A DNA stretch of 64,000 nt from Aliirhizobium wenxiniae (GCF_014201355.1 NZ_JACHEG010000001.1:434001-498000), one strand, 5' to 3'; positions 35,503 through 44,136 are shown, counted from the stretch's first letter. Made by a program: numbers and translations. The notes: generated from the sequence alone by a model not told the origin.

Positions 35503-36697
35503 GACGGCAAAACTTGCCTGGCGCGCCATCAGCCGCAATATGCTGCGCTCCTTCCTGACGGTACTCGGCGTCGTCATCGGCGTTGCTGCCGTCATCGCCA
35601 TGGTCACCATCGGCAACGGCACGACCGCCAAGGTGCGCGACGAACTCTCGAGGCTTGGCACCAACACGCTTTTCGTCCGTCCAGGCCAGTGGGGACCGGG
35701 CCGGGCAAGCACCGAGGCCAAGCGCTTCACCGATGGCGATATTGCGGCAATCCGTGATCAGGTGGGCGGCCTGCGCGCCGTGGCACCCGTCAACCGCGGC
35801 ACGGCAACCGTGATCGCCGGTGGGGCAAATCGCTCCACCAGTGTCATCGGCACCACCGCCGATTATCTGATCGCACAGGATTGGGAACTCGCGCTTGGCC
35901 GGGATTTCTCAGTCACCGAAGATCGTGGCAGTCAGGCCGCCTGCATCATCGGCGAGACGACACGCAGGGAATTGTTCGGCGCAGCAGATCCCGTCGGCCA
36001 AAGCATCCGTGTCAGCAATGTCGCCTGCCCGGTCGTCGGTGTTCTCGCCGTCAAGGGCCAGTCGGGTATGGGCGACGATCAGGACGACACGGTGATCATG
36101 CCGCTCAAGCTGCACCAGCGCCGGATCGGCGGCACGACGACGATATCGAGCATCGTCCTTTCCGCCCAGGACGGCGTGTCGACGGCAAAGGTTCAGGCGG
36201 ATGTCGAAAGCCTGCTGAGGGAACGCCGCCGCATCGCCATCGGCCGCGACGACGATTTTACCGTCAACGACATGTCCCAGATCGCCGCCGCCATGACCGG
36301 CACGACGATGCTTCTGACCGGCCTTCTCGGCGCAGTCGCCGCCGTCAGCCTGCTTGTCGGCGGCATCGGGATCATGAATATCATGCTGGTCTCAGTCACC
36401 GAGCGTACGCGCGAAATCGGTATCAGGCTTGCGATCGGCGCACTGGAAAACCAGGTGCTCACGCAGTTTCTCGTCGAGGCGGTGATGTTGTCGATCTTCG
36501 GCGGCGTCACCGGCATCGTCACCGGTCTGGCGCTGGCCTATGGCGTCGTGGGTTTTCTGGAAGTTCCGTTTGTCGCGAGCCCGACAATCATCATGCTCGC
36601 ATTCCTGTTTTCAGCGGCGATCGGCATGATCTTCGGATATTTTCCTGCAAGGCGCGCAGCACAGCTCAATCCGATCGACGCACTTCGCCACGAATGA
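35492..36697 (+). CDS. MacB-type ABC permease
   Basis: The 401-residue protein has the MacB membrane layout: an N-terminal TM helix (NMLRSFLTVLGVVIGVAAVIAM), a large periplasmic MacB_PCD domain (about residues 45-265) and a C-terminal FtsX domain with three TMs. SVTERTREIGIRLAIGAL is the family coupling motif and AAQLNPIDALRHE the C-terminus. ATPase and permease are separate polypeptides, unlike E. coli MacB. AGGGAGG precedes the ATG. It would export a peptide, lipid or drug with the adaptor and a TolC-like channel. Confidence 0.93.
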   Translation: MWFETAKLAWRAISRNMLRSFLTVLGVVIGVAAVIAMVTIGNGTTAKVRDELSRLGTNTLFVRPGQWGPGRASTEAKRFTDGDIAAIRDQVGGLRAVAPVNRGTATVIAGGANRSTSVIGTTADYLIAQDWELALGRDFSVTEDRGSQAACIIGETTRRELFGAADPVGQSIRVSNVACPVVGVLAVKGQSGMGDDQDDTVIMPLKLHQRRIGGTTTISSIVLSAQDGVSTAKVQADVESLLRERRRIAIGRDDDFTVNDMSQIAAAMTGTTMLLTGLLGAVAAVSLLVGGIGIMNIMLVSVTERTREIGIRLAIGALENQVLTQFLVEAVMLSIFGGVTGIVTGLALAYGVVGFLEVPFVASPTIIMLAFLFSAAIGMIFGYFPARRAAQLNPIDALRHE

Positions 36698-36730
36698 CGG
36701 CATCAAGTGCCGGCAAAAACCGGCAATTCC

Positions 36731-36985
36731 TCAGTATGCGGAAGCGTCGCGCTCGTCTTCGGCAAAGGCCATCTGCAATTCCATCTGCACGGCATGCATG
36801 AAGATCGCGGCCTGATGGCGGATTTCTTCTTCCTCGACACCCTGAGCCCGAAACCCCTTGGCGAACTGTGCCATTTCGGTGCGCCAGAAACGGTTTGCTT
36901 CTTCACCGTGAAGACGCTGAAGAGCGTCGGCGCATCGTCTCACGTCGGCGGTCCGCCGGTCGGCGGGGAACTGCAGCAGTGTCAT
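36731..36985 (-). CDS. DUF6074-like small protein
   Basis: The 84-residue protein (MTLLQFPADRRTADVRRCADALQRLHG... HQAAIFMHAVQMELQMAF) resembles the Rhizobiales DUF6074 family: an N-terminal LxxFP strand-like start, a helical middle with Arg/Cys residues and a C-terminal helix. The ATG at 36985 has GGAG 5 nt upstream; the frame extends further to 37069 without support. It is convergent with the MacB-like operon (33 nt gap). An EcfG-like promoter faces it from 75 nt upstream. Function unknown. Confidence 0.65.
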   Translation of the reverse strand: MTLLQFPADRRTADVRRCADALQRLHGEEANRFWRTEMAQFAKGFRAQGVEEEEIRHQAAIFMHAVQMELQMAFAEDERDASAY

Positions 36986-37059
36986 GCCATCTCCATACTC
37001 GATGGGCCGAATCGCCCGTACATGAAGGCACTTTCGCCGCCAGACCTTCACAAAAAGTG

Positions 37060-37084
37060 AACCGATCAAAAACCTTTTGGTTCC
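37060..37084 (-). promoter_or_regulatory. EcfG-like general-stress promoter candidate for the DUF6074 gene
   Basis: Reading the minus strand, GGAAC (37084-37080) is followed after 16 nt by GGTT (37063-37060), close to the GGAAC-N16/17-CGTT consensus of alphaproteobacterial EcfG sigma factors. The site is an imperfect palindrome (GAACC...GGTTC), so the plus strand carries a weaker TGAAC version facing the small acidic gene at 37249. Confidence 0.45.
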
Positions 37085-37248
37085 GATTCAAGGCCTTGCC
37101 GTCTCATTCTCGGACAATATGTTAGGATCGAGTTAGGCTTAACGCACTGTTTCGAGGGACGCTCAGGCGATTGATAACCAGCCCGGCGCAAGCCGAAGCA
37201 CTGAAAGATGTCCCACACACGTCATGAGGACAGATGAAAGGGACATGA

Positions 37249-37413
37249 ATGTCTAAGGAACTTGATCACGTGAACCAGCCGTCGGACCAGTCTATTGCGC
37301 TCTTCCTGCAGGAAAACGACATGGACGGCCTGACCGACATTCTCGTCGAGGCATTGTTCCAGGCGCTCAGCATCATGGACAGCGAAAAACCCGTCATGGA
37401 AACCCTGCATTAA
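37249..37413 (+). CDS. 54-residue acidic small protein
   Basis: The product (MSKELDHVNQPSDQSIALFLQ... DGLTDILVEALFQALSIMD... ) is acidic and mostly amphipathic helix. An AAAGGGA site precedes overlapping ATGs at 37245 and 37249; only the latter gives an extended frame. It is too short for routine ORF calling and is unrecognised. Residues 20-42 could form a helical hairpin that binds a protein partner, which is speculation. It is divergent from the DUF6074 gene and convergent with the cyclase gene. Confidence 0.5.
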   Translation: MSKELDHVNQPSDQSIALFLQENDMDGLTDILVEALFQALSIMDSEKPVMETLH

Positions 37414-37466
37414 AAGCAGTTCCGGCGAACAGGACACGGTTCTGCATCCGGAATTGTTTCAAAGCT

Positions 37467-39440
37467 CTAGCCTGATACCGGCGGCTGATTATCTTCGGGC
37501 ATCATCCGCTGGTAATACACCGCCAGTTCGGGAACCTCCTGCACCAGCGTCGCTATAAGATCGACCGGCGGAATCCTGCCGTCGTAATGAAGAGACAGAA
37601 CGTCTTTGTGCCGCTCTGTCAGTAAAGTGTCCCGGTTGCGGGTGACTGCAAAGACGCGCGTTTCCTCCTGTTTGCCCTTGACGGCAATCCTGTCGAGTTC
37701 AAAGACGCCAAAGATCCCGCCGATTTCATCCGCCACCTTCTCGCCGATCAGCAGTGAAACGCCATAGGCTTTCGATGCCGATTCCAGCCTTGCCGCCAGG
37801 TTGACCGCATCGCCGAGCGCCGAATAGTCGAAGCGCTGTTCCGACCCCATATTGCCGACAACGCATTCGCCGGTATTCACCCCGATGCCGATCCTCAACG
37901 GAAAGAACCGTCGCCCGTCAGCCTCCGCCTCATGCTGCAGTTCGTCATTCAGCGTCTGCATCGAGGCGAGCATGTCGAGCGCCGCAGACACGGCGTGGAC
38001 GGCATGGTCCGGGTCGTCGAGCGGCGCATTCCAGAACGCCATCAGGCAATCGCCGATATATTTGTCGATCGTCCCGCCATGGGACAACACGATCTGAGAA
38101 AGCGGCGTCAGAAGCCGGTTGATCAGTGCAGTCAACTGCTCCGGATCGTCCTTCAGCTGCTCCGATATGGTTGTGAACCCGCGCACGTCGCAGAACAGGA
38201 TGGACAGGAACCGTTTCTCGCCACCGAGTTTCAGCTTGCTCGGATCCTTGGCCAGTTGCGCCACCAGCGCCGGCGCCAGATATTGGGAAAATGCCCGCGT
38301 GATCTGTCGGCGACTTTTGCGCTCCTGCGCATAATCAAGTGTCGCCTGAGCTGCCGCCACGCCGGCAAAGGCGAAGGATGGCGCAAGCGGCGACACGAAG
38401 AGCCCGCCCCAGTGAAGTGCAACATAACTTCCGCCGGCAAGAAGCAGAACCGCGGCAACAACGCCGAGTATGGTCTTCCAGCCGGTACGCCGACGCACCA
38501 GCAGATAGGCACAAAGCGCCGACAGCAAGACTGTCGCCTGCGTCAGCGCTCCGCGTGGTTCGGTAACGGACCGGCCGAAACGAAGATTGTCGAGGATCGT
38601 CGCCTGTATTTCGGCACCGGCCGTCAGGCGTCCGTCATGAACCGTATGCGAGGTGGCGAAGGCATCGGCCCCGCCGCTGGCGATGGAAGGCGCATTCTGC
38701 AGGCTCAGGCCGACGATAACCGTCCTGTCCTTGAAAAAACCCGGCGGCAGAAAATTGGCGGGATCGAGCGCCTGATAGTAGGAAACCGTCCTGTATGTTC
38801 TCGCTCCCCCGAACACCTGCACCAGCCTTCCCTCGTCCGGGACCTCGACAGCATTACCGCTCGCAACGGCCATAGTGGCCGCAAACCCGTCGACAATCGC
38901 CGGCACACGTCGAAATGCACCGTCGCGATCGAGCGTTATCGAGGCTATTCCGGCAGCGGCTCCCCTTGATGTAAAAATCTCGAGCGGCATCACCCGGATA
39001 TATTGGTCGGCCTGCTCCGCGGTAACAATGGTCTCGTCGGCAGCCAGAACCACGTCCGGCGCCATGACATCGGCCAGCGCCTGATCATTCGCGGATGACG
39101 AAGGTTCGGAAAAGATGATGTCCAGCCCGATAACCTTTGCACCCGCAGCTCGGATATTCGTGACGAGCTGGGCATGAAGACTTCGCGGCCACGGCCATTG
39201 CATATTGATTTCGGCAAGCGACGGTTCATCGATGGCGACGATCACGATATCGTCCGAAGGCACAGCCGGCCCGCGGATCGTCGAGAGGTAATCGAAAGCC
39301 CGATAGTCCATCAGCGCCCAGCCCGGCAGGCGAGAAAGCAAAGCGACCGCGCCGAAGACGAATACCGACAGAAGCAGCACCTGCAGCGAGCGCGAAGCCA
39401 TCAATCTGCGCGCAAATCGCCATCGTGAGCCAGATTGCAT
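37467..39440 (-). CDS. CHASE2-domain class III adenylate/guanylate cyclase
   Basis: The 657-residue protein has an N-terminal TM helix (about 21-39), a periplasmic CHASE2 sensor (about 45-300; VAIDEPSLAEINMQWPWPRSLHAQLV, AKVIGLDIIF), three TM helices (about 303-375) and a C-terminal class III cyclase domain (about 405-600). The cyclase has metal aspartates in FCDVRGFT and KYIGDCLMAFW, the substrate-type Lys in the latter, and DYSALGDAVNLAARLE with the transition-state Asn and Arg. It looks catalytically complete. Its ATG shares a base with the stop of the FecR-barrel gene (TGATG). Product identity (cAMP, cGMP or pyrimidine cyclic nucleotide) cannot be read with certainty. Confidence 0.92.
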   Translation of the reverse strand: MQSGSRWRFARRLMASRSLQVLLLSVFVFGAVALLSRLPGWALMDYRAFDYLSTIRGPAVPSDDIVIVAIDEPSLAEINMQWPWPRSLHAQLVTNIRAAGAKVIGLDIIFSEPSSSANDQALADVMAPDVVLAADETIVTAEQADQYIRVMPLEIFTSRGAAAGIASITLDRDGAFRRVPAIVDGFAATMAVASGNAVEVPDEGRLVQVFGGARTYRTVSYYQALDPANFLPPGFFKDRTVIVGLSLQNAPSIASGGADAFATSHTVHDGRLTAGAEIQATILDNLRFGRSVTEPRGALTQATVLLSALCAYLLVRRRTGWKTILGVVAAVLLLAGGSYVALHWGGLFVSPLAPSFAFAGVAAAQATLDYAQERKSRRQITRAFSQYLAPALVAQLAKDPSKLKLGGEKRFLSILFCDVRGFTTISEQLKDDPEQLTALINRLLTPLSQIVLSHGGTIDKYIGDCLMAFWNAPLDDPDHAVHAVSAALDMLASMQTLNDELQHEAEADGRRFFPLRIGIGVNTGECVVGNMGSEQRFDYSALGDAVNLAARLESASKAYGVSLLIGEKVADEIGGIFGVFELDRIAVKGKQEETRVFAVTRNRDTLLTERHKDVLSLHYDGRIPPVDLIATLVQEVPELAVYYQRMMPEDNQPPVSG

Positions 39441-42400
39441 CAGAACCGGACCCTGAACGTGCCTTTGAACGAACGCCCCCAGCCGGGTATGTCGTTGTTC
39501 AATTCGATATCCTCGTCCAGCAGGTTGTAGGCGGCCAGTTCAAATTCGAAGCGCTTGTCGAACGGTTCCCAGACAAGATTCGCATCGAGCGTCCAGTAGT
39601 CATCGAGCGACGCGCCAGCCTCGTTGACGCGATCGCCGACATAATTGGCGGCAAGCGTTGTCTTGATATGCGCCTGGTTGACCCAGGTCAGCGCCACCTG
39701 CCCCGCCCATTCCGGCACGAACGGTAGCGGCCCGCCCGATGTCGGTGTGCCTGAACTCTGATCCTCGGAATCCGTATAGGCCAGGGTCGAGGACAGGCCA
39801 AAGCCCGCCCCGAGCACCGCATTGGCCGTCAGGCTCGCCCGGTCGAGCCGCCCTTCGCTCGTCGTAAACGGTGTCGAGACCAGGGGGATCGGAATGCGCG
39901 GATTATCCATCTCCTGGTGCTGGTATTGCAGCGCCGTGAAGAAATCCGGCGTCCATTCGGCATCCCATCGCAGGGCATAGGTATCCACATACCCTTCCGT
40001 CTCGACCGAGATCGCATTCGGCTGGATGCCGACGATACCGATTGGCGACAAGGTCGGTGTCGTCAGGTCGATGCTGCTTCGCATGAACCCTGCCCGCAGC
40101 CACTGACCATCCGTCGGTGACCATGCAAGCCCGATCCGCGGCTCGATCCGCGCCACATCCGACGTCTCGCCATCGATATAGCTGCCGAACAGGGCATATT
40201 CCGCCTTCAGACTGTCGCTGATTTCATGCAGCAGATCGACATAGATGCGACCGACGGTGCTTTCATCGTAATCGGTAGTGCCAGGCGCGCCGGTAATACC
40301 GCGATAGACACGCCCATCGATCCGGCCTCCCTCCACACCATATCGCCAGGTAAAATCGTCCGCGCCAACCATGTGATTGATCGCGGCTATATAGGATCGC
40401 TGCCGGAATTCTTCCCTGGCGGAAACAGTGACAAGCGGGCCTCCGGGTGGCGTAATATCGAGCGACTGCGTGTCATCGCTGCTTATGCCGCCATAAAGCA
40501 GAGCAGCATTGACCACATTTTGGTAGGCAACCGTATGGCTCCAGCCCAGACCGGCATTGGTCACGCGCGCCGAGACATCCTGATAAGTCCTCAATCTGGT
40601 ACTGCCGACATCCCCGGTCAAATCGCGAAAAACATCGCTTTTCGCGTCATTGAAATAAAACACCAGCCGATCATAGGCCGTCGGGCTTGCCGTGAGGTAG
40701 GCATTGCCCCCGATCAGCTTGTTTTCGGTTTCGAGATCCGTCAGCGCCCCGGTATCGCGTGCATCCGGCACCTTCTGCCATTGCAAATTTGCATAGAGGC
40801 TTACCGGGAAAGGCAGGTTTCGATAGGCCTGCACCTCGCCTTCCGCCGTATACCCCGTCTCGCCGCCGGCAGTGGTGAAACCGCCGCCCAGCTCCACTTC
40901 GAAAAACGGCTGTTTCAAGAGATTCGCCTCACGCGAACGGCCCGAGATGATATGCGGATCAAGCAGCAGGCCCTGCAACAGAGAGGAAAACGCCTGGCTG
41001 TTGCCCTCGTTGGTGATAACATTGTCGCCATAGAAATAATTATCGACGAAGGGATCGCTGCTGCCACGCAGGCTCTGGTCAACATACGCCGTCGCCTGGA
41101 ACGGATCAAAGGCCGCATCGCCATAATATTCGCCCCAGGCATCCAGTCCCTGCAAACGAAACGCGTCGTTGAGCGTAGACCCCGCCTCGTGATTGGCGCC
41201 GACGGAGGTGAACTCGCCACCCCGCGCCTTCGACCGTCGCAGATATTCCTGCGCATGCCGGATCGCCCCGACCGAATCGTAATCGTCGATCGCCAGCGCG
41301 GTCCTCACCGCCGCGATGACGGGATCGTTGTCATCGAGCCGGTCGGCATTGTCGAGTGCCTGGTTTGCAGCGACGCGATCGCCCTTCTCGTAATGCGCGG
41401 CGGCCAGCATCAGCTGTCCTTGAGAATAGGCGGGATTGGCGACCGTGCCGGCCAGCAGGTCTTCGACAGCCTTGTCCACCTCGCCCGTCTGCAGGTAGTA
41501 GCGCCCGCGGGCGACAAGCGCGAGATCGAAGGCCGGGTCAACGGCCATGGCCTTGTCGATCTCCGCCTTGGCCTTTTCGATTCGGCCCGTATCGAGATAG
41601 AAGATCGCCAGATTGGCATGCGGAATCGGATCCTGAGGATCAAGCTCGATCGCCTTTAGGAAGGCTGCTTCGGCTTCGCGGTTGGCATCGCGGGAGGATT
41701 GCACATTGCCGATCACGTTCCACGTCGAGCTGCTGCCGGGTGTCACCCGAGCGGCGGCTTCGAGATCCTCCATGGCGCCGCTATTGTCGCCCTGAAATCC
41801 CGCCCTGTAGAGCGCCCGCGCCTCAAGCGCCGTCGGCTCGTTCGGATCGAGCGACAGTGAGCGATCGACCGCCTGCTGATATTCCTGCCTGTCGTTGAGA
41901 AGAAGCGCCAGCATTGCCCCATAGGCCGGAAGCTGCGGATCGTCAGGATATTGCCGCTCGGCATCCTTCAGCACACCCATTGCCGCTCGCAGGTCCTGCA
42001 GGAAGCCGACCGCATAAGCCCGCAGGAACGCCGCATCCGGCCCTTGGACGCTCCGCGGCATCTTTTCCACCCGGGTCGGATCGGCAAGACTGCGGGCATA
42101 ATACCCGCCATAAAGCGCCACACCCCGTCGTCTTGCATCGAGCCCGCGCTGGGCCTTGTCGAACAGCTTTGCCGCCTCGGCATAATGCTTGTCTTCGGCC
42201 AGCATGATCGCCTCGATCAGCGAGAGCCGGGCCTTCTGGTTCACCGTCAGCGTGCGCCCCTCGAGCGCGCCAAGCGTCCGTTGCGCTGCGGGGCGTCCTT
42301 CGAGCGTCAGCTGGGTTTCCGCCAGTGTCACCCATTCCTCTGTCGTGCGCTCACCAGCCGGCTTGGCAACGATCCGGTCGGCCTGCCTACGCATCTGCGC

Positions 42401-43072
42401 CACCGGCTGGTTCGATGCCGGCATCCGCCTGAAAGCCTCCCGCGCCGGCAGGTAAAACAGCATCTGCTCGCGATCATCGCTATCGACGATCACCACCTTC
42501 TGCGGGGCCTGGCCGATCGAGGCGACGGCACCTTCGCCCTGGCGAACGTCGACGCTGCCCTGCGGATTGCTGAGCCGGACCTCGCCTTCGAGCACACTGA
42601 GCGAGGTCCTTGAGCCCTCGACCGTCATCGTCCAATCGGTTCCGCGAATGGCGGCGGCCGCTGCCGGTGTCTGCACCTCGACGCCCGGCCCGCCACGCTC
42701 CGCGCGCGCCCAGATCGTGCCGGCCTGCAGTTCCAGCACCGTATCCGCACCCGAACCTGACGTAACCTGCTTCACCACCAGCGTCGCATTGCGGCCCATG
42801 CGGATCTGCGTCCGGTCGGAAAACAGGATGGCAAGCTGCCCGGTTGCATTCGTCCGCAGCACATCTCCGCCGACGAGATCCTGCCTCAGATCCACGAATT
42901 GCCAGTTCGAAACGTCTATAAAACGGACTTCCTCACCCGTCTTGCGCGCAATCACCGCGCCGGCAACTGAGCCATCACGCGGCACGGGCTCACTGCGCGC
43001 GGGAAGACCAACCCCGGCACCAAGCAGCGTCAAAGAAACCGCAAATAAAAGTCGATTGAGCACCCCGAGCAT
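39440..43072 (-). CDS. FecR-domain, TPR and outer-membrane beta-barrel fusion protein
   Basis: The 1210-residue exported protein has a signal peptide (MLGVLNRLLFAVSLTLLGAGVGLPARS) and a periplasmic FecR domain (about 60-175: VGGDVLRTNATGQLAILFSDRTQIRMG, AAAIRGTDWTM, LEGEVRLSNPQG). A long run of TPR-like helical repeats follows (about 220-630), and the C-terminus (about 670-1210) is rich in alternating aromatic beta-strands, ending GRSFKGTFRVRF with terminal Phe like a TonB-dependent-receptor barrel. No plug domain is evident. It is coupled to the downstream cyclase, suggesting it senses something in the envelope and signals to CHASE2. The start 43072 was preferred over 43096 and a TTG at 43108. 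Confidence 0.85.
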   Translation of the reverse strand: MLGVLNRLLFAVSLTLLGAGVGLPARSEPVPRDGSVAGAVIARKTGEEVRFIDVSNWQFVDLRQDLVGGDVLRTNATGQLAILFSDRTQIRMGRNATLVVKQVTSGSGADTVLELQAGTIWARAERGGPGVEVQTPAAAAAIRGTDWTMTVEGSRTSLSVLEGEVRLSNPQGSVDVRQGEGAVASIGQAPQKVVIVDSDDREQMLFYLPAREAFRRMPASNQPVAQMRRQADRIVAKPAGERTTEEWVTLAETQLTLEGRPAAQRTLGALEGRTLTVNQKARLSLIEAIMLAEDKHYAEAAKLFDKAQRGLDARRRGVALYGGYYARSLADPTRVEKMPRSVQGPDAAFLRAYAVGFLQDLRAAMGVLKDAERQYPDDPQLPAYGAMLALLLNDRQEYQQAVDRSLSLDPNEPTALEARALYRAGFQGDNSGAMEDLEAAARVTPGSSSTWNVIGNVQSSRDANREAEAAFLKAIELDPQDPIPHANLAIFYLDTGRIEKAKAEIDKAMAVDPAFDLALVARGRYYLQTGEVDKAVEDLLAGTVANPAYSQGQLMLAAAHYEKGDRVAANQALDNADRLDDNDPVIAAVRTALAIDDYDSVGAIRHAQEYLRRSKARGGEFTSVGANHEAGSTLNDAFRLQGLDAWGEYYGDAAFDPFQATAYVDQSLRGSSDPFVDNYFYGDNVITNEGNSQAFSSLLQGLLLDPHIISGRSREANLLKQPFFEVELGGGFTTAGGETGYTAEGEVQAYRNLPFPVSLYANLQWQKVPDARDTGALTDLETENKLIGGNAYLTASPTAYDRLVFYFNDAKSDVFRDLTGDVGSTRLRTYQDVSARVTNAGLGWSHTVAYQNVVNAALLYGGISSDDTQSLDITPPGGPLVTVSAREEFRQRSYIAAINHMVGADDFTWRYGVEGGRIDGRVYRGITGAPGTTDYDESTVGRIYVDLLHEISDSLKAEYALFGSYIDGETSDVARIEPRIGLAWSPTDGQWLRAGFMRSSIDLTTPTLSPIGIVGIQPNAISVETEGYVDTYALRWDAEWTPDFFTALQYQHQEMDNPRIPIPLVSTPFTTSEGRLDRASLTANAVLGAGFGLSSTLAYTDSEDQSSGTPTSGGPLPFVPEWAGQVALTWVNQAHIKTTLAANYVGDRVNEAGASLDDYWTLDANLVWEPFDKRFEFELAAYNLLDEDIELNNDIPGWGRSFKGTFRVRF

Positions 43073-43187
43073 GCCGCAACCTGTGGACACAAACATACAA
43101 ACTGTCAAGTTTACGAGCAGACGTCACCTTGCTTTAAGAGGAAGGTGTATTAACACGGAGACACTTGAACGGGGGATCTCAAGAGTA

Positions 43188-43730
43188 ATGAGCGATTTCG
43201 ACAGCGCACCGACAGAAATGCTGGAAATGCCGATGGCGACAGGCGTCGTCACGGAAGAATACATCAATCATATCCGCAAGGTGAACGACGTCTTTTACGA
43301 TCAGATCAAGATATCCGACCAGAAGGCCGCCTATATCTTCACCTTCATGCTTGCCTTCCTGATCTCGTCGGCAGAAGGACGTGGCGTCTTCACCTTTGCC
43401 CGCTACACAGAGGGCAGCTGGCTGGTCGTCGTTGTCTCCGGCGCGCTGGCGATCACCTCCGTATCGTCAATCATCTCGGCCATCATGGTCGTATTGCCGC
43501 GTCACATCGACAAATCCACCTCGCTTTTTTGGGGAACTTGGCCCCAGCACCGGCCGATTTTCGAACAGGCCGCCCAGCACAGCGATGTCAGCTATCTGTT
43601 CAACCAGTATCTCGACAATGCCGATGTCCTGTCGCTGATCGCCCGGCAGAAATACCGCTTTGTGGCCTATGCATTCCGCGGCCTTGTTTTCACCGTTTTG
43701 GCCTATGTAATTCTGCTTCTTGCAACCTGA
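43188..43730 (+). CDS. Three-TM protein resembling the Pycsar effector PycTM (DUF5706-like)
   Basis: The 180-residue protein has a helical N-terminus with VFYDQIKISDQKAAYIFTFMLAFLIS, matching the (A/S)DxKA motif entering TM1 of PycTM-type effectors, then TM2 (about 75-98), a soluble middle and TM3 near the C-terminus (ARQKYRFVAYAFRGLVFTVLAYVILLL). In Pycsar antiphage systems such proteins are activated by cCMP/cUMP and damage the membrane. Here it lies 115 bp divergent from the FecR-barrel/CHASE2-cyclase pair. The start lacks a strong ribosome-binding site; GGGGGATC is about 12 nt upstream. The assignment is by motif and topology. Confidence 0.7.
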   Translation: MSDFDSAPTEMLEMPMATGVVTEEYINHIRKVNDVFYDQIKISDQKAAYIFTFMLAFLISSAEGRGVFTFARYTEGSWLVVVVSGALAITSVSSIISAIMVVLPRHIDKSTSLFWGTWPQHRPIFEQAAQHSDVSYLFNQYLDNADVLSLIARQKYRFVAYAFRGLVFTVLAYVILLLAT

Positions 43731-43788
43731 CGCGAATCCCTCTCTTTCCCGGCCTCCCCTTCTGGCCCCGCCCATGGACCCCCCGCCA

Positions 43789-44136
43789 ATGAATGCTGCC
43801 CTGACACCCTTCCTGACCATCGGCCTGCTCATTCTCTCCAACGTTTTCATGACATTTGCCTGGTACGGTCACCTGAAGTTCGAAAACAAGCCGCTCTATC
43901 TTGTCATTCTCGCCAGCTGGGCGATCGCCTTTTTCGAATATTGCGCCCAGGTCCCGGCAAACCGCATCGGCTATGGTTATTTCAATGCCGCCCAGTTGAA
44001 GACGATCCAGGAGATCATCACGCTCTCTGTCTTCGTCATCTTCTCGGTCTTCTATCTGGGCGAATCGTTCCACTGGAAACAGGCGATCGGTTTCGGCTTC
44101 ATCGCGCTCGGCGCCTTCTTCATCTTCACCAAATAA
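43789..44136 (+). CDS. DUF486 (DMT-like) small membrane protein
   Basis: The 115-residue protein has four TM helices and matches DUF486: TIGLLILSNVFMTFAWYGHLKF, ASWAIAFFEYCAQVPANRIGYGYF, QLKTIQEIITLSVFVIFSVFYLGE and GFIALGAFFIF. It looks like half of a DMT transporter and may dimerise; the substrate is unknown. The start at 43789 gives the family length; an ATG at 43774 adds MDPPP, and upstream frame extends further. It is 58 nt after the PycTM-like stop, so read-through from that gene is likely. Confidence 0.85.
   Translation: MNAALTPFLTIGLLILSNVFMTFAWYGHLKFENKPLYLVILASWAIAFFEYCAQVPANRIGYGYFNAAQLKTIQEIITLSVFVIFSVFYLGESFHWKQAIGFGFIALGAFFIFTK

Noticed and set aside
37932-38969. 345-codon plus-strand ORF opposite the cyclase
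   Set aside because: Antisense shadow; the cyclase frame is intact with all catalytic residues.
32570-44136. Genomic island inserted at tRNA-Lys
   Set aside because: No integrase, transposase or repeat of the tRNA 3' end was seen, and codon character does not change obviously.
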